The notes under the pieces are model-generated. The model was not told the origin of the DNA. It ran no database searches and saw nothing but the letters and a program-made list of their open reading frames with translations. 64,000 bases of DNA from Pseudoflavonifractor sp. Marseille-P3106. Its GTDB lineage: Bacteria > Bacillota > Clostridia > Oscillospirales > Oscillospiraceae. The stretch is taken from positions 50,204 to 114,203 of the forward strand of contig LT827117.1 of NCBI GenBank assembly GCA_900169975.1, read 5' to 3'. Shown one piece after another: positions 1-7,564 of the stretch. Position 1 is the stretch's first letter. The number at the start of each line of letters is the position of its first letter. The position numbers and the translations under genes were made by a program.

Positions 1-227
1 AGCTCAACCAGATCTTCGAGGAGTGTCTCACCTCCCTGGGGAAGCCGGTGGCCGAGCTGAACAAGAAGGAGCGGATGAAGCTGGTGGCGCTCATGGACCA
101 GAAAAACGCCTTTTCCTTCCGCAAGTCGGTGCCCTTCGTGGCCGGAAGGCTGAAGGTGTCCCGATACACCGTCTACAAATATTTGGGGGAGCTGGCCGAA
201 GAGAAGTCCGGCGCCCGGAAAGAGTGA
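1..227 (+). CDS. C-terminal end of YheO/DauR-type transcriptional regulator (partial)
   Basis: Open from the window edge in frame 3, ending in TGA at 225-227; 74 residues are visible. They match the C-terminal HTH_22 domain of YheO/DauR-family regulators: a LNKKERMKLVALMDQK helix, then FVAGRLKVSRYTVYKYL as the DNA-recognition helix pair. In that family an N-terminal PAS-like YheO domain precedes this; it would lie outside the window. The stop is only 6 bp before the next ATG, so it is probably co-transcribed with the dipeptidase gene, and may control it (inference). Confidence 0.75.
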   Translation, partial: LNQIFEECLTSLGKPVAELNKKERMKLVALMDQKNAFSFRKSVPFVAGRLKVSRYTVYKYLGELAEEKSGARKE

Positions 228-233
228 TTTCGT

Positions 234-1646
234 ATGGATCAGGAAAAGATCAGCGCCTATTTTGACGACCCCGCCCGCCGGGCCGAGATGATCTCCGCCG
301 TCTCCCGGCTGGTGGGGGTGAAGAGCGTCAGGGGGGACGCCGAGCCCGGCGCGCCCTTCGGCCCCGGCCCCCGCACCGCCCTGGACGAGGCCCTGAAGCT
401 GTGCGCCGAGCTGGGCTTTGCCGTTCGGGACTACGACCACTATGTGGGCCTGTGCGACCTCAACGACAAGCCCACCCAGCTCCACATCCTGGGCCACCTG
501 GACGTGGTGGGGGAGGGCACCGGCTGGGCCACCGATCCCTACACCTGTGTGGAAAAGGACGGCATGCTCTACGGCCGGGGCGTCAGCGACGACAAGGGCC
601 CGGTGTGCGCCGCCCTGCTGGCCATGAAAGCGGTGCGGGACCTGGGCCTGCCGGTGAGCAAGAATGCCCGGCTCATCCTCGGGACCGACGAGGAGTCCGG
701 CTCTGAGGACATCGCCTACTACTACGCCCGGGAGCCCTATGCCCCCCAGACCTTCACACCCGACGCCGACTTCCCCGTCATCCACATCGAAAAGGGCCAC
801 TACTGCCCTGAGTTCGGCGCGTCCTGGGATCGGACGGCAGCCCTGCCCCGGGTGTCCGGCATGACCGGCGGCTTCCGCCGCAACGTGGTGCCCCCTGAGG
901 CCCGGGCCGAGGTCCTGGGTCTGCGGGCCGCCGACGTCGCCCCCCTGTGCCCCGCCGTGGAGAATCGCTCCGGGGCAGTGTTCACCGTCACCGACATGGT
1001 GGGGGGTGTGCGCATCCACTGCGCCGGGCGCAACGCCCACGCCGCCAGCCCCGACGACGGCATCAACGCCATCGCCGCCCTGCTGGAGGTGCTGGCGGCC
1101 CTTCCCCTGGCTGACTGCGACAGCACCCGGATCATCGGGGGCCTGCACACTCTCTTCCCTTACGGCGACAACCGGGGCCGGGCCCTGGGCATCGCCCAGT
1201 CTGACGAGCAGTCTGGGGAGCTGACCCTGAATCTGGCGCTGATCACCCTCAGCGAGACGGGCTTTTCCGCCCAGTTTGACGCCCGGGTGCCGCTGTGTGC
1301 CGACCGGGAGAACTGCGCCGGGGCCTGCGAGGCCGCACTGGAGCGGTACGGCATCACCGTCACCAAGGGCGGTGAGATGACCCATGTTCATGTGGTGGAG
1401 GCCGACTCGCCCCTGGTCAGGACCCTGCTGGAGTGTTATGAGACCTACACCGGAGTGGAAAACGCCAAGCCCATTGCCATCGGCGGCGGAACTTACGTTC
1501 ACGACATTCCCGGCGGCGTGGCCTTCGGCTGCGACTTTCCCGGCTTCGACCCCAAGATGCACTCGGCCAACGAGCAGGCCAGTGTGGACAACCTGCTGCT
1601 GGCCGCCAAGATCTTCACGCTGGCCATCGCGCGGCTGTGCAAATGA
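234..1646 (+). CDS. pepV: Sapep/PepV-family metal-dependent dipeptidase
   Basis: 470 residues, the usual length of PepV/Sapep M20 dipeptidases, which cleave dipeptides in the cytoplasm using two metal ions. Metal-site motifs are all visible: LGHLDVV (His88, Asp90), GRGVSDDKGP (bridging Asp about 120), and TDEESGSED (Glu153/Glu154, catalytic base and ligand). A later GRNAHAASPDDG segment is the lid/dimerisation-domain His motif, and HSANE near the C terminus supplies the last ligand. The ATG follows the regulator stop by 6 bp, which points to one operon. The exact substrate cannot be read from sequence. Confidence 0.92.
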   Translation: MDQEKISAYFDDPARRAEMISAVSRLVGVKSVRGDAEPGAPFGPGPRTALDEALKLCAELGFAVRDYDHYVGLCDLNDKPTQLHILGHLDVVGEGTGWATDPYTCVEKDGMLYGRGVSDDKGPVCAALLAMKAVRDLGLPVSKNARLILGTDEESGSEDIAYYYAREPYAPQTFTPDADFPVIHIEKGHYCPEFGASWDRTAALPRVSGMTGGFRRNVVPPEARAEVLGLRAADVAPLCPAVENRSGAVFTVTDMVGGVRIHCAGRNAHAASPDDGINAIAALLEVLAALPLADCDSTRIIGGLHTLFPYGDNRGRALGIAQSDEQSGELTLNLALITLSETGFSAQFDARVPLCADRENCAGACEAALERYGITVTKGGEMTHVHVVEADSPLVRTLLECYETYTGVENAKPIAIGGGTYVHDIPGGVAFGCDFPGFDPKMHSANEQASVDNLLLAAKIFTLAIARLCK

Positions 1647-1664
1647 GGGAAAAGGATACGTGAG

Positions 1665-2381
1665 ATGAAAGAGCTGACCCGGCGCCTCGGCGCCCTTGCC
1701 CTGGCCCTCGGCCTGGGGCTGACCCTGGCCGCCTGCGGCGAGAGCAGCGGCCTGAGCAAGCGGGAGGCGGAGACCTATGTGGACGGCCTGCTGCGGGAGA
1801 CCTATCTGGGGGAATTTGACGCCGATTACCTCCGGATGGTGGATCTCAGCGAGGAAGAGGCCCGCAAGACCTACGGTTCCGGACTGGACGCCGAGACAGA
1901 GTTTTTTATGGGCCTTTATAACATCGAGTACCCCACCGAGGAGCTTCGGCAGGAGGTCAGGGCGATGTATGCCGAGATCTATGCGCACGCCAGGTTTGAG
2001 GTGGTCTCGGCTGCGGAGCAGGACGACGGCTCCTTTTCCGTCAAGGTGAACGTGGAACCCATCGACATCGTCCGGCTGGTGGATGCCGACTGGGCGGAGA
2101 CGGTGCAGCCTTTCTATGACGAATACCCCTATGAGGTGCAGAGCGCCATGGAAGAGGAGGCGTACCGGGCCATGGACGCCCAGTGGGCCCGACTGGTGGT
2201 GGATCTCTATCAGGAGAAGCTGCCCGAGACGGGCAATCTGGCCGCACAGACCGTTACGGTGCAGCTGGAGCGGGACAGGGACGGAAATTACGCCATCACC
2301 TCCGAGGACCTGGGCCGCCTGGACGAGGCTGTCATCGACTACTCCGTCTACGCCAACGGGGTCAAGGAACAGGCCCGTTAA
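1665..2381 (+). CDS. Lipoprotein of unknown function (DUF5105-like)
   Basis: 238 residues. A type II signal peptide is clear: KELTRR positive start, Ala/Leu/Gly core, lipobox LAAC with lipidated Cys24. The mature part is acidic and helical with no catalytic motif I recognise; it recalls the DUF5105-type lipoproteins common in clostridia (paired regions rich in Tyr/Asp and a V-x-V strand repeat). It starts 18 bp after the dipeptidase stop, so it is probably its operon partner, and a strong terminator follows. Function is unknown. Confidence 0.75.
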   Translation: MKELTRRLGALALALGLGLTLAACGESSGLSKREAETYVDGLLRETYLGEFDADYLRMVDLSEEEARKTYGSGLDAETEFFMGLYNIEYPTEELRQEVRAMYAEIYAHARFEVVSAAEQDDGSFSVKVNVEPIDIVRLVDADWAETVQPFYDEYPYEVQSAMEEEAYRAMDAQWARLVVDLYQEKLPETGNLAAQTVTVQLERDRDGNYAITSEDLGRLDEAVIDYSVYANGVKEQAR

Positions 2382-2391
2382 AACGAATGGA

Positions 2392-2423
2392 GTCGCCCGC
2401 ATCGGAAGATGCGGGCGACTTTT
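2392..2423 (+). terminator. Intrinsic terminator of the pepV-lipoprotein operon
   Basis: A perfect 12-bp stem (GTCGCCCGCATC / GATGCGGGCGAC) with a GGAA tetraloop followed by TTTT lies 10 bp past the lipoprotein stop. Confidence 0.9.
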
Positions 2424-2446
2424 ACATTTGATGCGGGTGCGGACGG

Positions 2447-3058
2447 TCAGGCCGGGGTGGTCTCCGGATCCAGGGACATCACCGACACCTCGTAGGCGAT
2501 GCGTTCTTCCTCCCGGAGCCCCTCCACCTTCCGGTACTTTCGGCTCTGGAGCCGCCCGGTCATATGCACGGTGTCTCCCACGTCCAGGTGTCCGCAGGAA
2601 CGGGCCAGGGAGCCCCAGGCGATGCAGGGGAGATAATCCGCCCGGCCGTAGCGGCGGTTGACCGCCAGCAGCAGGTCGCAGATCTCCCGTCCCAGGGGAG
2701 TCCGCCGGACCACCGGTTCCTTGCACAGCACTCCGGTGAGCTCCAGACGGTTGTCGTGTTCGCCCTGGGCGGGGGAGAGAGTACGGGCAAAGAAAGTGAT
2801 GACCAGGCGGCTGCCCACACCGCTGCGGTTGTTGAAGGAGCGGACCTCGCCCACGGTCTCATACTCCTGCCCCGGCTCCACGGGGCACTGCTCCAGCAGC
2901 TGGGGAGAGACCACCACGTTCAAAATGTCCACTGCTCCGCTCAGCCGTTCCACCTCCAGAGGGAAGGTGAGATAGCTCTGGCCGTGGTTGGTGTGGGAAT
3001 AGCGGGGCTCCGCCCCCGCCCGCCCCCGCAGGGAGGCCAGGTTTTTGCTTGTCTGCAT
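2447..3058 (-). CDS. Single-stranded-DNA-binding (OB-fold) family protein
   Basis: 203 residues from the ATG at 3058, which has GGGAG 9 nt upstream; the longer open frame to 3169 lacks a good site. The C-terminal half reads like an SSB OB fold: NRLELTGVLCKEPVVRRTPLGREICDLLLAVNR split over strands, then RADYLPCIAWGSLAR and VGDTVHMTGRLQSRKY, the hallmark SSB strands. The N-terminal approximately 95 residues (SHTNHGQSYLTFPLEV onward) look like a second, diverged OB-type domain. No acidic DDDIPF-like tail is present, so this is an SSB relative rather than the housekeeping SSB. It is transcribed divergently from the ferredoxin operon. Confidence 0.7.
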   Translation of the reverse strand: MQTSKNLASLRGRAGAEPRYSHTNHGQSYLTFPLEVERLSGAVDILNVVVSPQLLEQCPVEPGQEYETVGEVRSFNNRSGVGSRLVITFFARTLSPAQGEHDNRLELTGVLCKEPVVRRTPLGREICDLLLAVNRRYGRADYLPCIAWGSLARSCGHLDVGDTVHMTGRLQSRKYRKVEGLREEERIAYEVSVMSLDPETTPA

Positions 3059-3162
3059 GTGTGTCACACTCCCGTTTGTGTTCTTGGAACCACTATATGA
3101 GACGAGCTGTGGGAGTATGACCCAAAGGGGAGACAGGCTGTTTGCAAAAATAAAAAACGGAC

Positions 3163-3192
3163 TTGACAAAAGGCCTGACTATAAAGTATATT
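3163..3192 (+). promoter_or_regulatory. Promoter of the ferredoxin/NapH/ArsR operon
   Basis: TTGACA (3163-3168), 18-bp spacer, TATATT (3187-3192), then GGAGGA at 3215 before the ATG at 3224. An ArsR-type operator would be expected here; I see no convincing long palindrome. Confidence 0.65.
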
Positions 3193-3223
3193 AGAAAAAT
3201 CTTAAATACTTGATGGAGGAATT

Positions 3224-3433
3224 ATGGCTGCTGTGAGAAGAATTGCCCTGGTGGGGGAAGAGTGCGTGGCCTGCGGCTGCTGCGAACGGGTCTGCCCCCG
3301 GCAGGCGGTCGCCGTTTTGCACGGGGTGCGGGCGAAGGTGGACGGGGCGCGCTGCGTGGGCTGCGGCATGTGTGCCGCCGTCTGTCCCGCCGCTGTCATT
3401 CGGATGGAGGAGAGGGGGGAGAGCCATGCGTAA
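3224..3433 (+). CDS. 2[4Fe-4S] ferredoxin
   Basis: 69 residues with two complete CxxCxxCxxxCP motifs: Cys14-17-20-24 and Cys44-47-50-54, spaced as in bacterial 8Fe-8S ferredoxins. GGAGGA lies just upstream of the ATG. The stop overlaps the start of the next gene by 8 bp, so translation is probably coupled. Its likely role is passing electrons to or from the membrane Fe-S protein encoded next. Confidence 0.92.
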   Translation: MAAVRRIALVGEECVACGCCERVCPRQAVAVLHGVRAKVDGARCVGCGMCAAVCPAAVIRMEERGESHA

Positions 3434-4055
3434 GCACTGGTACGACTACCTGTGGATCGGGGAGCTGCTCTATTTGATCCTGGGGCTGTTCAACATCCTC
3501 TTTGCCTGGCTGGGGATGCTGTTTTTCACCATCCCGCTGCTGGTGGCTGTCTTTGGCGGGAGCAAGGCTTACTGCAGCCGCTACTGCGGCCGGGGGCAGA
3601 TCCTCTCCCTTTTGGGGACGAAGTGGAAGCTCTCCCGCAATGCGCCGCCTCCCCGGTTTTTACGGAGCCGGTGGTTTCGATACGGATTTTTGACCTTCTT
3701 CCTGATCATGTTCGGGCGGATGCTGTACGGCACCTACCGGGTGTTCGCGGGCGCGCCTCTGTCCCAGACGGTCACCCTGCTCTGGACCTTCCGCCTGCCC
3801 TGGCAGTGGGCGGAGGTTGGGATGGCCAGCCCCTGGGCGGCCCAGTTCGCGTTCGGCTTTTTTGGCGTGATGCTCACTTCCGCCGTGCTGGGGCTGGCCA
3901 CCATGGTCCTGTTCCGGCCCCGTTCCTGGTGTGTATACTGCCCCATGGGAACCATGACCCAGGGGATCTGCGGACTGAGAAATCAAAAGGAGATACGAAA
4001 GAATGGAAGAGAATGCGAAAACAGTGGCCCAGCTGCTCAAGCTTCTGGCCAATGA
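3426..4055 (+). CDS. NapH/MauN-like membrane Fe-S protein
   Basis: 209 residues from ATG 3426, which overlaps the ferredoxin end. About four hydrophobic segments are visible (roughly 11-44, 86-104, 138-162). Two Cys clusters sit on the same membrane face: Cys50-Ser-Arg-Tyr-Cys54-Gly and Cys169-Val-Tyr-Cys172-Pro-Met-Gly, the pattern of the polyferredoxin-like 4Fe-4S domain in NapH/CcoG/YccM membrane proteins, although shortened. With the ferredoxin it could form a small membrane electron-transfer module. Its 3' end overlaps the ArsR gene by 53 bp. Confidence 0.75.
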   Translation: MRKHWYDYLWIGELLYLILGLFNILFAWLGMLFFTIPLLVAVFGGSKAYCSRYCGRGQILSLLGTKWKLSRNAPPPRFLRSRWFRYGFLTFFLIMFGRMLYGTYRVFAGAPLSQTVTLLWTFRLPWQWAEVGMASPWAAQFAFGFFGVMLTSAVLGLATMVLFRPRSWCVYCPMGTMTQGICGLRNQKEIRKNGRECENSGPAAQASGQ

Positions 4056-4284
4056 GCACCGTCTGCTCATCCTGTGCGCGCTGGCGGAGGGGGAGCGCAC
4101 GGTGGGTGAGATCCACGCCTTCCTCCCAGGGATCACCGGCTCCGCCCTCTCCCAGCACCTGTCCCAGCTGAAGCTGGGTGGCATCCTGGAGGCGGAAAAG
4201 CGGGGAATGCATGTGTTTTACCGTATTGACGACCCCCGGGTGGTGAGCCTGCTGGGGGTGCTGAAGGAGTACTACTGCCCTTGA
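4003..4284 (+). CDS. ArsR/SmtB-family winged-helix repressor
   Basis: 93 residues: QLLKLLANEHRLLILCAL helix, then GITGSALSQHLSQLKLGGILEAEKRGMHVFYRI split as recognition helix and wing. This is a standard ArsR fold. The CVC metal site of classical ArsR/SmtB is absent; Cys near position 25 and a C-terminal YYCP remain, so it could sense redox or sulfur species like BigR/SqrR relatives (inference). It starts inside the preceding gene and is probably the operon's own regulator. Confidence 0.88.
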   Translation: MEENAKTVAQLLKLLANEHRLLILCALAEGERTVGEIHAFLPGITGSALSQHLSQLKLGGILEAEKRGMHVFYRIDDPRVVSLLGVLKEYYCP

Positions 4285-4300
4285 CACACAGGGGAGAAAA

Positions 4301-4339
4301 ACGAGGGGCGGAAGGCGGTTTGCGCCTTCCGCCCCTCGT
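4301..4339. terminator. Bidirectional terminator between ArsR and MBL genes
   Basis: A perfect 17-bp stem (ACGAGGGGCGGAAGGCG and its complement) with a GTTTG loop. On the minus strand it is followed by TTTTTCTCC, so it best serves the leftward metallo-hydrolase gene; it also sits 17 bp past the ArsR stop. Confidence 0.85.
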
Positions 4340-4360
4340 TGATCGGGGAGAGAAAAATGA

Positions 4361-5959
4361 TTACCGGTCCCATTTCTGAATGAGGGACAGAAGCTGATCG
4401 GCGAAGCGGGCCAGGTCCTTGTTGGCCCCGCCCTTGTTCCGGCGGATGACGGTGAGCAGCTGCTGCCCGGCCTCCTCCAGCCTCCGATAGGCGGGCGTGC
4501 CCGCGGGGGAGGAGGGGAGAGACTCCTTGACTGCGGGGGGGATGCCCGGGGCCAGCAGGCGGTTTTCCAAGAGGTCGTAGACCTCCTCGTAGTCGGGGGC
4601 GTGGGCGGCAAAGCCCCGATCCTTCAAAAGGTCTGCGTAGGTGACGGTCACGTCTTTGTCCCCGTGGACCACGAAGACCTGCTGGGGCTTGGGTTCAAAG
4701 TGGCTCATCCAGTCCAGAAGCCCATTCTGGTCGGCGTGAGAGCTGAGGCCTTCCACCCGGGTGATCCGGGCCCGGACAGCGATCTCCTCGCCGAAGAGCT
4801 TGACGGAATCCGCGCCCTCCAGCAGGCGGCGGCCCAGGCTGCCCTCAGCCTGATAGCCCACAAAGACGACGGTGCACTCCGGCCGCCAGAGGTTGTGCTT
4901 GAGGTGGTGGCGGATGCGCCCGGCGTCGCACATGCCGGAGGCCGAGAGGATGACCCGGCTCTTCCGGTCGGCGTTGAGGGCCTTGGACTCATCCACCGTC
5001 TCGGTGAGGGTCAGGTTGTCGAACTGGAAGAGGTGGCCCCGCCGGATGGCGGCGATGGCGTCGGCGTCCAGGTAGCCGTTGAGGTCGCCTGAGAAGATCT
5101 CGGTGGCCTCTTTGGCCAGGGGGGAGTCCACCACGACCTCGAAGTTGGGGTCGCTCTTTACCAGCCCCTCTTCCTTGATCTCCCGCATGAAATACAGAAG
5201 CTCCTGGGTACGGCCCACGGCAAAGGAGGGGATGATGACGTTGCCGCCCTTGGCCATGGTCTCGTCGATGATGGCCGCCAGCTCCTCCTTGTAGGAGCCG
5301 GTCTTGGCGTGGAGCCGGTCGCCGTAGGTGCTCTCGGTGACCACATAGTCGGCCGAGCCCTGAATGGGCTGGGGGTCCCGGATGATGGGCTGATCCAGGT
5401 TGCCCAGGTCGCCGGAAAAGACGATCTTCTTGGTGACGCCCTCTTCCGTGAGCCAGAGCTGGGCCTCGGCCGATCCGAGGAGATGCCCCGCGTCCACAAA
5501 CTCCAGCGCCGCGCCGTCGGCGAGTTTGACCCGCTGTCCGTACTCCACCGGCACCAGCAGGTCAAGGGTGGCCTGGGCGTCCTGCACGGTGTAGAGAGGC
5601 TCCACCGGGGCCTTGCCCGCCCGCTTGCCCTTCTGGTTTTCCCACTGGGCGTCGCTCTCCTGGATGTGGGCGGAGTCCAGCAGCATGATGCCCAGCAGCT
5701 TGGCGGTGAGCCGGGTGCAGTAGATGCTGCCGGAGAAGCCCTGCTTCACCAGCAGGGGCAGGCGTCCGGAGTGGTCGATGTGGGCATGGGTGACAATGAC
5801 GGCGTCCACCATGCCGGGGCTGAAGTCCAGCGCGCTGTTGTCCTTTTCGTCCCGGCCCTGCTGCAGTCCGCAGTCGATGAGGTACTTGCGGCCCGCGCAT
5901 TCCACGCAGTGACAGCTGCCCGTGACCGCGCGGGCTGCGCCGAAGAAAGTGAGTTTCAT
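4361..5959 (-). CDS. MBL-fold/beta-CASP RNA metallo-hydrolase
   Basis: 532 residues from ATG 5959 with GGAGGG upstream. The order is MBL core with THAHIDHSG (His58, His60, Asp62, His63), a second His in DAGHLLGSA, FSGDLG, then a beta-CASP region (PSFAVGRTQELLYFM), ILSASGMCDAGRI, and the RMMBL end SSHADQNGLLDW and VFVVHGD. This is the CPSF-73/YSH1-like bacterial family, RNA endo- or exonucleases acting in the cytoplasm. About 70 further residues of helical, positively charged tail (IRRNKGGANKDLARFADQ) follow the RMMBL domain, probably for RNA or partner contact. It is transcribed alone. Confidence 0.9.
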   Translation of the reverse strand: MKLTFFGAARAVTGSCHCVECAGRKYLIDCGLQQGRDEKDNSALDFSPGMVDAVIVTHAHIDHSGRLPLLVKQGFSGSIYCTRLTAKLLGIMLLDSAHIQESDAQWENQKGKRAGKAPVEPLYTVQDAQATLDLLVPVEYGQRVKLADGAALEFVDAGHLLGSAEAQLWLTEEGVTKKIVFSGDLGNLDQPIIRDPQPIQGSADYVVTESTYGDRLHAKTGSYKEELAAIIDETMAKGGNVIIPSFAVGRTQELLYFMREIKEEGLVKSDPNFEVVVDSPLAKEATEIFSGDLNGYLDADAIAAIRRGHLFQFDNLTLTETVDESKALNADRKSRVILSASGMCDAGRIRHHLKHNLWRPECTVVFVGYQAEGSLGRRLLEGADSVKLFGEEIAVRARITRVEGLSSHADQNGLLDWMSHFEPKPQQVFVVHGDKDVTVTYADLLKDRGFAAHAPDYEEVYDLLENRLLAPGIPPAVKESLPSSPAGTPAYRRLEEAGQQLLTVIRRNKGGANKDLARFADQLLSLIQKWDR

Positions 5960-6022
5960 ATCGTTCCCTCCAGATTCCAGTATCATGTATCCCGGACGGA
6001 CCGGGGCTGGGAATACGATCGC

Positions 6023-7312
6023 TCAGGGGTGCTCTGGCTGGGCCGGGGCGGAGGAGAGCTTGGAGACTCTGGCCCACTCCACCCGCCGGTCGGTGAGCTC
6101 CTCCACCTCGATGCGCAGGCCGTCGGCCTCCACCGTGGGGCGGCTGCCGTCGGCGGGGATCACGTCCAGCCGGGCAAAGACCAGCCCGCCCAGGGTCTCG
6201 GCCTCCTCGTCGTCGGGGAAGGTCACTCCCAAAGCGTCGGAGACGTCCTCCAGGTCGGCAGAACCCGCGATGCGCCAGAGATTGTCGCCCAGGGAGACGA
6301 TCTCCTGCTCGTCCTGGGGGTCGAATTCGTCGTAGATGTTGCCTACCAGTTCCTCGATGAGGTCCTCCATGGTGATGATGCCGCTGGTGCCGCCGTATTC
6401 ATCCACCACCACTGCCAGGTGGATCTTTTTGCTCTGCATATCCCGGAACAGCACGTCGGTGCGCACCGTCTCGGGGACGAAGTAGGCCTTGCGCAGCAGC
6501 TGACGCAGAGGCAGAGGAGGCTCCCGGCGGGCGTTGAGCAGATAGTCCCGGGTGTTGAGGATGCCGATGATGTCGTCCTGATCCTCCTCGTACACGGGGA
6601 AGCGGGTGAGGCCGGAGGCGCGGATGGTGTCCAGGATCTCGCCGTCGGGATCGTCTGCCCAGATCATCACCACATCGGTGCGGTGGACCATCACGTCGCC
6701 GGCGGTGGAGTTGTTGAACTCAAAGACGTTCTCAATGAGCTCTTTTTCCTCCTTCTCGATGGCCCCCTTTTCCTCGCCCATGTCCACCATGAGGCGGATA
6801 TCTTCTTCAGAGACCTCTTCGCTCTCTGTGCGGGGGTCGATCCCCAGCAGCCGCAGCAGCAGTCCGGTGAGACCGCTCACCAGCCAGGACAGGGGGCGCA
6901 GAAGGGCGGAGAGAAGGGTGAGAAAGCCCAGCAGGCTGCGCCCCGTCTTTTCCGGAGCGTGGACGGCCAGACGCCGGGGGAGATAGCTCACCAGCACCAG
7001 GTGGGCCAGGCCCAGAACAGCCAGCACCACGGCGGCATTCAGCGCCGGGTAAGCCCTGGCCCAGGCGAAGGGAAAGGCGAACCAGGCGGAACAGGTGACC
7101 GCGGCGGCGAAGGACTCGGCGGTCAGCCCGATGCGGCAGGCCGCCAGCGCGTGGGCGGGAGAGCGGGCCAAACGGGCCAGCGGGTCGTGCTCGGAGCGGA
7201 TGAGAGGCTCGCCCGACAGTTCCTTCAGCGCCGTCTCTCCGGCGGCGCACGCTCCACCCAGCAGGAGCAGGATCAGTTCCAGAAACAATCGGGGCAGTGT
7301 GGGATCGCCCAC
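6023..7312 (-). CDS. CorC/HlyC-type CBS-domain membrane protein (CNNM-like)
   Basis: 429 residues from a GTG at 7312, chosen because AAGGAGG lies 8 nt upstream and it places a membrane helix at the start (TLPRLFLELILLLLGG). Domains: N-terminal membrane DUF21-like region to about residue 135, a linker with SEEDIRLMVDMGEEKGAIE, paired CBS domains (MVHRTDVVMI..., IHLAVVVDEYGGTSGI), and a C-terminal CorC_HlyC transporter-associated domain (WRIAGSADLEDVSDALG). Family members act in Mg2+/Co2+ efflux or homeostasis. A weak leftward promoter (TATACT at 7350-7355 as read on the minus strand) precedes it. Confidence 0.88.
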   Translation of the reverse strand: MGDPTLPRLFLELILLLLGGACAAGETALKELSGEPLIRSEHDPLARLARSPAHALAACRIGLTAESFAAAVTCSAWFAFPFAWARAYPALNAAVVLAVLGLAHLVLVSYLPRRLAVHAPEKTGRSLLGFLTLLSALLRPLSWLVSGLTGLLLRLLGIDPRTESEEVSEEDIRLMVDMGEEKGAIEKEEKELIENVFEFNNSTAGDVMVHRTDVVMIWADDPDGEILDTIRASGLTRFPVYEEDQDDIIGILNTRDYLLNARREPPLPLRQLLRKAYFVPETVRTDVLFRDMQSKKIHLAVVVDEYGGTSGIITMEDLIEELVGNIYDEFDPQDEQEIVSLGDNLWRIAGSADLEDVSDALGVTFPDDEEAETLGGLVFARLDVIPADGSRPTVEADGLRIEVEELTDRRVEWARVSKLSSAPAQPEHP

Positions 7313-7475
7313 GGGGAATTCCTCCTTCAATGACCGTATGTTTAAAATCAGTATAGCACAGCGAAGATAAAAATGCACGTAAAAAGAATAAACACTCAAG
7401 AAACAGGAATGGGAGGACTTTAAAAGTGCGGTTTCAGAGGGAATTGTCGATTTTTGGGCGTCAGGGGAGAAATCC

Positions 7476-7505
7476 TGTGACGGCAGGGGCATGCTGTGGT
7501 ATAAT
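7476..7505 (+). promoter_or_regulatory. Promoter of the ClC channel gene
   Basis: TATAAT at 7500-7505 with TGTGAC (7476-7481) 18 bp upstream. The leader of about 50 nt has no fluoride-riboswitch signature that I can see. Confidence 0.5.
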
Positions 7506-7564
7506 AACTTCCGGCGAAGCTTTAAAAACAGAAGATTTGACCTCAAACAAGGTTGGTGTGTGAC

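Noticed and set aside
5309..7333. 674-codon ORF on the plus strand
   Set aside because: Antisense of the MBL and CorC genes: composition is His/Gly/Gln-rich and has no domain.
7506..7564. Fluoride (crcB) riboswitch before the ClC gene
   Set aside because: The leader is too short and lacks the conserved GGCGATGG-type start.
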